A DNA stretch of 64,000 nt from Cristatella mucedo (Eukaryota > Bryozoa > Phylactolaemata > Cristatellidae), in NCBI GenBank assembly GCA_009760855.2, contig WPIO01000019.1, positions 5,251,501 through 5,315,500 of the forward strand, written 5' to 3'. The translations under genes and the position numbers were made by a program. Positions within the stretch are counted from its first letter, which is position 1; each line of letters opens with the position of its first letter. Of this stretch, positions 57,012 to 64,000 are shown in pieces. The notes beneath the pieces were generated by a model. It was given only the letters and a program-made list of their open reading frames with translations, had not been told where the DNA came from and ran no database searches.

Positions 57012-57816
57012 TCACAGCAGCGTCTGATCGTTGATGCTATTGGCCCTCTCGGTGGGACGTGCGATCCAGTCGCTCGCCTGAGGCGGCGGCTGCTGCTGCT
57101 GCACATCTCCGGCTTCGGCGCTCGGCTGCTGCTGGTGCTGCTGCTGGAGTCCCCCGTCGGCGGCGGCGTTTGCGGTGGACGATCGCGAAGCCCTCTTCTC
57201 GGGCACGGGCGGCGGCGGCTGCTGCTGAGCTCGGGAGGAGGCGGTGGCGTCGGTGCTCGCGGGCAGTCGGCTCTGCTCGCCGGACGGCGTGCGCCTGTGT
57301 CCGGCAGCTGACTGCGGAGGCAAACTCGGTCGATCGCCGGCCGAGGGCGCTCGCACGTGACCGGCTCGAAACGCACTCGGCGGCGAGCCGCCGCCGGCAG
57401 TAGGCGCTGTGCTTGCCGGCGGCAGCTCCTGCGACGTTCGGGACGGCGGCGGCAGTGGCGGTGGACCCAGGTCAGTTCGTGGCACGTTCGGTCCCGCTGC
57501 TCTCGGCCCTTGCTGCTGCTGCAGCAGCAGCTGCTGCTGCTGCAGGGCTTTCGCAGGCGCCGTCGGGCCCAGCGGCGGATGAGAGGCCGCGGGGCTGGTC
57601 GGTGGCGAGCCGGTAACGGCTGAGGTCGGCTGGCTGGCGCTCGACGGAGGCGGCACGGCGGGCGGACGACCAATTGGCCGGCTCTGCACGGCAGTGGACA
57701 CGGGTCTCGGAGGCGTGGCAGAAAGGCCGGTGGCCTCGAGGCGAGCCGGTATGGGCGGAGCGTGCTTTCTCGTCGACGGAGCTCGGCTAATTCGAGGGCT
57801 CGTCCTGCTGTCGATG
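57012..57816 (-). CDS. Terminal exon, Pro/Gln-rich
   Basis: Acceptor (minus) TTCTGGTGTCTTTCAG, 268 codons to TGA. Begins IDSRTSPRISRAPSTRKHAP. Contains LQQQQLLLQQQQ from a CAG-type run (plus-strand GCTGCTGCTGC at about 57508-57545). A competing minus frame (57008-57958) is Arg/Ser/Pro-rich without order and lacks the splice-phase fit. Confidence 0.65.
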
Positions 57817-59937
57817 CTGAAAGACACCAGAAGCGTGCACGAGGCAGTTCATGGATCTGAAGGGCAGACGGACGGAAAGTTGCATGACTGCTTGGCGAAT
57901 AGCTGCGCCACGGTAGCCACGCAGGCAGGCGGGTGGTCGGTTTGGCGAGTAGCGCCAAATAAAGACGAAGCAGTGAGCAGCAGCGCTAGTCGGCGGCGTT
58001 GGAAGAGACACATGGATGCGCAGTACTGCACGGCCTCGGGACTTTTGAACAGAGCTCTCACACGTCAGCGCAGACGAAAGAGTCGTTCTGTGACATTTTG
58101 TCGCAAGCGATTCAACTCGACTCGGACACGGTGGATTGAGACAATGGAATTCTCGTGGATGCATGTGCCCACACGCAAACTACATGAGAGTCCTACACCG
58201 GCAGCTGCAAGCTATCCTTTGGCTATTGCAGCATGTATTGCAAAGCAGCAAGAGCTTTGTAGTACAAGCCGCTAGACCCGTTAGGGAAAATGCCACCACC
58301 AAGAACACCGAGTTAACCTAAATCGATTTTAAGTTTGGCAAGTTGCCACTGAAACAAACAGGCAATGAGTACTTTTTCAATATACGTTTATCTACACTCT
58401 TCCCAAGAATGGCTGCCTTGCCGACAAAGGATGGAACCTCTCGATAGTGTGGGAATGAAATGCACTCGAAGTGCAGCTATGCTCGACTAAACGACCAATG
58501 CTGTTCCTAGTCTGAATAGTGGTTTAACATGAGGAATTCACTTTCTTTTCTTTTGAGTACACATGACAGTGGTGGCTCCCACTTGATAGTCGATTGGTCA
58601 TAGGCCATAGAACTACAACGTGTCGCCTAGTGACCAAGAGGTTTGTGTCACGGATTCACGGATATCCCGAGTTCACGGTTTTGAATCCTACAGGTGGTCA
58701 GATCTTTCGTCGGTCAGTTGACGATAAAAACAAACCATCAGTCTCTGGTACCAGCCGTGGTACTTAATGCAACACGACAACCTGTAGGGCGCTCCAAAAT
58801 GCCACCAACCGAGGTCAAGGTCGGCGTGATGCATCCTTGCCGATGAATGGCTCGGAGCCCCCTTCTACCCAAGTACTGATTCTTCAGCGATACTCTGATA
58901 GCAAGCAATAGCAAGTAATACTTCGTCGGCAACGTCTGCTATCAGCATGCCTCTTCACTGCACGACTTGGAAGCCAGGAAGTATTTTCAGCCACTTAAGT
59001 CAGGCTGGCAATCAGGCCTTAGTATAGTTTGAGCTTAAATGTCCTGGGCAACGAATACAGTCCAAGATGACCACCATTGTGAAAACTTCGGCACTGCCAA
59101 TGGCAGCCTCTTGCGATAAGGAGCCTCCTGCGATAGCATTTATGTGCACTCCTGCAATGCTGAACATTGCCACATAATAGCTGTTCGTGATAGAAATGAT
59201 GTCTAATCAAGGGGGAAAAATCGGTGAATCGAACTGAAAAGCTTGGTGGCTATCGGTACCTGCGGCAGATAGGCTGAACCCATTTGAAGCTGAAGCGCTG
59301 GTGATATCTCGACTGAACCACTGAGCTGACATGCATATCACGGTACGTGTTGCAGGCCTGATTGTTTGGCTCACAATGTCACTCATCAACCAGCCACTCC
59401 AGACAGTATATATTTCGGTTCAAGATTTGAGTCATGTCACTGTCGAACGACAAGTGCTGGTTATAATAATGCACTTAATAACAACAATTTTGGTTTGACA
59501 ATCCCAGTGTTTGTTGCTGAGCCTCGACATGCAGCGAAGCGAAGGTTGAATAGCAGCAAAGCCACTTTAGTATTTAGTGCACGCAAAGCCTTAGGCCAGT
59601 CCATGGATACAAAGATATGTGGTTAGGTATCAATAATAGTTAGCAGTATCTGTTAAGAGATAAAATGCATAACATCACGCACAAGTGCAAACGAACAACG
59701 TAACAATACCCTGATAAGCAACACAGGTGCTGAACGATAGAAATGCTTACGTCTCTGATGTGACCGGTAAAGTTGAGTTGCCAACATTGACATCATTTGG
59801 CAAGGCCACGGGGGCAAGAGTGAGTGTCTCCGTATTAGGAACATATTCCTTTCTTGCATGTGCTGCTTCTGAGACAGCTTTCTCTGAGACAGCTTTCTCT
59901 GATTCAGTGTTAGATATTTTGCAGTCAAATTCAGCTT
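57012..59937 (-). CDS. 3' end of a Pro/Gln/Ser-rich protein gene, unidentified
   Basis: Two exons (59937-59751 and 57816-57012) join with matching phase (AC plus C makes a Thr codon). They give about 329 C-terminal residues and a TGA. The product is Pro-rich with several SH3-ligand-like motifs (HAPPIPAR, PPPPVPEKRAS, PPPLPPPSR) and Gln runs. It has no membrane segment or catalytic motif and ends SINDQTLL. It looks like the disordered tail of a cytoskeletal or signalling scaffold. I do not recognise the family, and upstream exons to the right were not found. Codon use is far more GC-rich than in SUZ12 or PLBD. Confidence 0.6.
57817..58600. other. Intron of the minus-strand gene, first part
   Basis: No exon recognised. 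Open frames on both strands (57694-58275 plus, 57787-58164 minus) have no motif and are composition-driven. Confidence 0.4.
58605..58710 (+). mobile_element. tRNA-like SINE remnant
   Basis: GTCGCCTAGTGACCAAGAGG (A box-like) and ACGGTTTTGAATCCTACAGG (B box-like) about 50 nt apart. The body does not match SINE A or B. Confidence 0.4.
58711..59220. other. Intron of the minus-strand gene, no confident feature
   Basis: A minus-strand open stretch starting after CAATGTTCAG (about 59160 down to 59020) could be an exon but lacks a donor of matching phase. Not called. Confidence 0.35.
59230..59390 (-). mobile_element. tRNA-like SINE remnant
   Basis: Minus strand ATGTCAGCTCAGTGGTTCAG (A box-like) and AAATGGGTTCAGCCTATCTG (B box-like). 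Body unassigned. Confidence 0.4.
59751..59937 (-). CDS. Penultimate exon of the Pro-rich gene
   Basis: Acceptor (minus) TTCTTTGCAG, donor GTAAGC. 61 codons open only in the spliced frame: AEFDCKISNTESEKAVSEKA, VSEAAHARKEYVPNTETLTL and on to LPVTSE. A duplicated EKAVSEKAVSE motif comes from an 18-bp tandem repeat. The frame closes with TAA right after the donor, as expected for a real exon end. Confidence 0.65.
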
Positions 59938-60880
59938 CTGCAAAGAACAGATGACACAGATCTACGCTAGGTCACAGCTCAACGATGGTCAAAATGCACA
60001 GGCTAGTGCCTTGGAGTAAATAAATATGCATAGAAGAAGATTAGCCTAAATACTACGATGGATACGACATTACGGGATAGACAAAGGAGAAGTTGGCAGC
60101 ATTTTAATTTTATTTCAATGCATTCAGCAGCCAAACATGTGTCGTATGCAAGGTGAGCTCGAACAGCAGCAGGTCAAGTTTGACAATGCATCGAGTACGA
60201 CAATCGCTCAATTAGAGGGCAGCATATATGCTTGTAAAGATAAGTTGGTGCAATGTGCAATAAAGGATGCCAAGAGAGCCACGGCAAAGTTTAAGGGCCA
60301 TCGCTTCGATGCTACTACTGCTCCATGACGCAGCGACATAGCAGAGTAACAGCTGCGGCTGTGGAAGCATAAGGTATCAATTCTCCACATTGAGAGTGAA
60401 GAATAACCCTCCGACCTCTGCCCTTCAGACACAGACGGATAGCCACGAGGCCTTGGCGGCCTTTCATTAGAGCAGAAAGAAACCCGCTGGCTGCCACCGC
60501 CTCCCGCCGGTCGGTTGGGCAGCTGAATGGACAATCACGTGCTCAAGCTGACCAGCAGAAGCGGAAGCAGCAGGAGACACGCGGTTCGCAACTGGGTGGT
60601 GCAACTTGATTGCAAAGGCGGAAAGCCACTAGTATGACTGATACCAACGTTGCCACCGAACATCGGCGGCAGCCACCGGCTGGGTAAGCCTTGACGTCGA
60701 CGGAGCTGCAACGGCAACCGCAAAGTGCCTCCAACAATAACCACCAAAGACGTAGCAACAGCTACCAGACTAGACGCATGCGATGCTGCGAGATGCTTCG
60801 GTGAGCTTTCTGGAGCGAAGTCTGATGTGAAGCAGGAGCCAACACACTGACGAAGGCGTTTACTCCATTCCTAATGATTG
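59938..60880. other. Right of the Pro-rich exon; one weak coding candidate
   Basis: A plus-strand frame at 60137-60328 (MCRMQGELEQQQVKFDNASS, then a charged helical stretch) looks protein-like but has no clear splice sites and ends in a stop with no poly(A) signal nearby. The GC-rich stretch 60400-60760 shows no motif. Recorded but not called as a gene. Confidence 0.3.
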
Positions 60881-60884
60881 ATTA

Positions 60885-61035
60885 TTCTTAATGCGCTTGT
60901 GCATGCAGAAGCTGTGCACGCTATTATCCCTTATCAAAGTATATAGTCCCTTTGCAGCCAGAGTGAAGTGACTAGAAAGACATGTAGTCCCCTTAAAGCA
61001 CTGTACACATGACTTCATTATTATCATCATCACGA
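60885..61035 (+). mobile_element. LINE A 3' UTR and tail, degraded
   Basis: TTTGCAGCCAGAGTGAAGTG, ACTAGAAAGACATGTAGTCC, CTTCATTATTATCATCATC follows the LINE A end (TTTGCAGCA...AAGTGCCTAGAAAGAGATTGAG...ATT repeats). Confidence 0.6.
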
Positions 61036-61970
61036 CTGCACCAGGCTGCGAGCAGCTCCGTCAGTTGTACCTCGGGTGAAAGGTCGCCGTGGATGAAAGG
61101 TGGCATTCATTCAGCGATGGTGATGCACCAGTGCAAGAATTACACACACCACTATTCATTTTGCACGTCTCGTTTAAATTGATATGCTCTCGGTACGTGG
61201 TACCGGCATATGATGCTGCAATGCCATATCTAAAAGATTCAACTCAACCGGCACAATTTCAGCCAATAATTATTTTACAATTGAATAATAATATAACGAT
61301 AGCTATTAATTATATTATTTTAATCGCCCAATAATTTCGACCACAAGAGATGGACAGTGTGAAGCGATAGACTGCTCTTAGAAAGGCACGACCTGGCACT
61401 GATCGCGTGTGATGCACACGACGAATCGCACGGAACAGCAGAGGGTGTAGGCACTCAAGGAAATAATTTAGGGATTAAATCATGCCTGCCGCCCTGCAGT
61501 GTCATGCTGTCAACGTGCCGTGTGATGGCATATATATTTTGGCAGATTCGTAATGCTTCGCAGTATATACAACTTGATTTGGCCACTAGGCAAGTAGCAG
61601 AAAATGCAACAAAAGCAACTGGCTTTAAAATTCTTATATAGTCGGCATCGAACGAAAGTCTCCACAATTCCAGAACTTGCCCAGCAGTCACTGAGTAACA
61701 GCAGGCTCACTACTACTGAGGCCTCAGATAGAAACGTTAGTTTTCTCTGCAAGCAGAAAACATGGATACTTTTTGGTCGATATTTGTTTCGATATTTTTT
61801 TCTTCCATATTACAAATTGTGTGCTTGTTTCCAGAAACTGCTGTACTTTGGTTAAACACTAGTGCTTACTCTAAAGCAAGTTCGGACTATTACAAGTATG
61901 ACCATGCAAAAATAGCCGTTGGTAAGCAGTGAGATTCTAGAGAAGTAATATACACTCAAACGCAAAAAAA
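61036..61970. other. Intergenic, no feature recognised
   Basis: AT-rich. Nothing recognised. Confidence 0.4.
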
Positions 61971-61979
61971 ACATTTACG

Positions 61980-63089
61980 AAGGTGAATAGGTACCACAAC
62001 CAAGCCGCTGTCCCGTCAGTTGATTGACTCACTATTCGTCGAGCAGCATTGAAAACATGCGCACGAGGTTTTTTGATATTTTCTATTATCAGAACTAAGG
62101 TTGTACATGCACCAATGGGTACTCCAGGGCATTGACTCAAGTCAACTTTCGGCAAACATCAGGAGGAATGCAGTCCCACAGGTGCTGTTCTCAGCTCTTA
62201 CGTGAGTGTTCCAATCTGTCCCACAAATGCTCAATAGAGTTGAGATCGGGATATTGGCTTGACCAACTAACAACTCGGACACCTGAATCGGCGAATAATT
62301 GTTTCGTTGTACTTTCAGTATGCTCGGGATCGTTATCAATTTGCCAAACGCAGCCCTCCTCCATAAGAGGTCTGGCACAGAGGGCATGCCACCATTTTTG
62401 AGTATGTCCACTAATACGTCCCTGCCCATAATTCCGCTGATTCGGTGTCGAGTTCCAACGCCGGAAGCCAAAAACTCAAGAGCAAACAAGCACACTTCCA
62501 CCTCCGCACTTGAGCATAGATTGCAAGCAGTCCGGGTGGTACTGTTCGCCTTTTCCTTCGACTGGCGAAAGTCCTCTACTTGCCATCTCCGTGGACCGTA
62601 AATTTCCTTTCATCGGTCCAAAGAATGCTGCTCCAGTCGGCAGCTGTAAAGTGGACGAGTTTTCGGGCCCACTGCAGACGGCAATTTCGCTGTCGTTCGT
62701 TAATTTACGGCTTGCGTTTACTAACTCTTCTGTAAATGCCGTGCTCCGTAAGCCTCCTAGTGACCGTACCAACACTTACAGCCTTGTGCCGGTGGCCTCT
62801 TCTAAGGTCTTGGAGAGAGAGCTCGAAGTGGTGCTTTAATTCGACCCAGTGCAGCCATTTTTTTGGCAGGCGGTCATCTTCTTTTGTCGTCGAACGTAGG
62901 CGACCGGAGCGTGATAACACATCCATTCTACCACCCTGAAAATACTTCAGGTTATACCTGACCGATCCCTCAGACTTAAACCAAACTTTGTACTATATAA
63001 TTACACTACATTCACATTACTGAGACCCCTCTTGTTATAAGCAACGATTCGGCCTTCGATTTCACTATTTAGCTCCTTTGTCTTTCCCA
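61980..63089 (-). pseudogene. Tc1-like transposase pseudogene, nearly full length
   Basis: Starts at ATG 63089 (MGKTKELNSEIEGRIVAYNK), the usual Tc1 N-terminus. The second helix-turn-helix follows (RSGRLRSTTKEDDRL ... SVGTVTRRLTEHGIYRRVSK). Then ILWTDERKFTVHG (first catalytic Asp), QYHPDCLQSMLKCGGGSVLV, DNDPEHTESTTKQLF (second Asp) and WSSQYPDLNSIEHLWD (Glu) complete it. All DDE positions are recognisable, but at least three frameshifts and stops split them. Terminal inverted repeats were not identified. Confidence 0.9.
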
Positions 63090-63404
63090 TGGCAGATAAG
63101 CACCACAGGAGCAGCTCCACACCAGTGGTGCCGATAGAAAGTGCAAAAATAACTCCTACTGTGCACAAGTGAATGCACAGAAAAGTCGATAGCCATTTGG
63201 ACCGCAAGTACGATAATCGAACTGCGAGTCAAAACTCATTTTTAATGGTAATGTATCGTTCCAGATCGCCGGGGCGTTTTTGTTTTTAACAGTTATCGTT
63301 ACACAGGGCCATCGACATTGGGTCCACTTTTTATGTAAAAAACGGTTTATGTAAAAGCCGGCCCACACCGGTGAGGGACCTCAGAAAGTGAATAGTTAAC
63401 TAAA

Positions 63405-63511
63405 CAGACGGTGTCTAATGGACCTCGTAAATACTTTTGTGAGTGAGTGTAACTGCAACAGACGGTGTCTAATGGACCTCGTAAATACTTTTGTGAGTGA
63501 GTGTAATTGCA
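63405..63511. repeat. 54-bp tandem duplication, two copies
   Basis: CAGACGGTGTCTAATGGACC at 63405 and 63459, about 98 percent identical over 54 bp. A decayed third unit may precede it (GTGAGGGACCTCAGAAAGTG). Confidence 0.95.
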
Positions 63512-63860
63512 GAGACACACCATTAGCTCCACAAACAAGTTCATGGCAATGAACGTCAATAGGAAGCTGACGAAGCACATTTTGCTGCAAACAATAGGTC
63601 TAAATACTGTAACTCGGGCAATACTGACAAGAAGACCCCACATACAAGAAGATACCAAGTGCGATACATCGATGCCTTAAAACCTACTAAGCTGGGCTAC
63701 GCAACTCCTATTCAGCCAGGTTCCACAGGCAACAAATAAGCATAAACTGAGGTACGTGCTTTGTGAGGTGCAGATTAGTAACTATCGTGGTAACACCACT
63801 GATTCGACAAATATCCCGATCCTTCTTCCAGCCAGGTGAATGTGCACGCAGCACACATAG
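63512..63860. other. Right-end spacer, no feature recognised
   Basis: Nothing recognised. Confidence 0.4.
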
Positions 63861-63865
63861 ACACA

Positions 63866-63929
<64 letters not shown>
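63861..63929. repeat. (CA)n microsatellite
   Basis: About 69 nt of CA, directly visible. Confidence 0.97.
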
Positions 63930-63930
<1 letters not shown>

Positions 63931-64000
63931 GAAAATAAATAAGCTAAACTGTAATGCAAAACCAACGACAAGACACAACAGGTGCTCTGTTGCAAAGTTG

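Noticed and set aside
56444-57403. Plus-strand open frames in the GC-rich region
   Set aside because: They are antisense to the 3' UTR and exon of the minus-strand gene, with no motif.
57008-57958. 316-codon minus-strand open frame overlapping the Pro-rich exon
   Set aside because: Longer, but its Arg/Ser/Pro sequence is a GC-driven shadow. It lacks the splice-phase match that the 57816-57012 frame has with the exon at 59937-59751.
59020-59160. Possible additional minus-strand exon of the Pro-rich gene
   Set aside because: An acceptor-like CAG and an open frame exist, but there is no donor that keeps phase, and the two called exons already join in phase without it.
60137-60328. Possible plus-strand exon with charged helical product
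   Set aside because: No convincing acceptor or donor and no partner exons. Kept only as a weak note.

Overview
The window is animal nuclear DNA. Genes are split into short exons with GT-AG introns of about 0.1 to 8.6 kb, and much of the rest is LINEs, tRNA-derived SINEs, Tc1/Tigger/hAT DNA-transposon relics and (CA)n microsatellites. There is no bacterial operon structure, rRNA gene or CRISPR array. The encoded proteins are recognisable but diverged, and the repeats (CR1/L2-type LINEs, Tc1 relics, SINEs with LINE-like tails) fit an invertebrate, possibly an early-branching metazoan. I cannot name the species.

Positions 1 to about 29.4 kb, plus strand: a SUZ12 gene, the Polycomb repressive complex 2 core subunit, lacking its 5' end. 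Eleven exons (2992 to 28703) join in consistent phase into 609 codons plus stop, including the C2H2 zinc finger and the C-terminal VEFS box. The first one or two exons (the start codon and the segment before the PIFL motif) were not found. Its introns hold LINE family A and B copies, Tc1 relics, two SINE families and one other transposon-derived protein relic.

About 29.4 to 32.7 kb: a LINE A copy with an inverted LINE tail at its head, an unidentified last exon of a plus-strand gene (30866-31012) with its poly(A) signal, and a GC/CpG-rich non-coding stretch.

About 32.7 to 52.8 kb, plus strand: a phospholipase B-like gene of the PLBD1 type. Nine exons join in consistent phase to about 547 codons and carry the Arg-Cys-Ser site expected for the autoproteolytic nucleophile. 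A short SPIN/OC1-like hAT element flanked by an 11-bp direct repeat sits directly upstream of the start region. The predicted signal peptide is one frame off the rest of exon 1.

About 53 to 56 kb is repeat-rich (LINE A, SINE A, LINE B). From 59.9 kb down to 56.3 kb, on the minus strand, lies the 3' end of a Pro/Gln/Ser-rich protein gene: two exons in matching phase, a stop and a poly(A) signal. The right end has a broken Tc1 transposase, a 54-bp tandem repeat and a (CA)n run.

Repeat terms used here: LINE A has a YGDD reverse transcriptase and a 3' tail GTGCCTAGAAAGAGATTGAG...(ATT)n. LINE B has a YADD reverse transcriptase and a tail ending in ATTACATTAC. SINE A has a tRNA-like head plus a LINE A-like tail. 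SINE B has a tRNA-like head and a different body.
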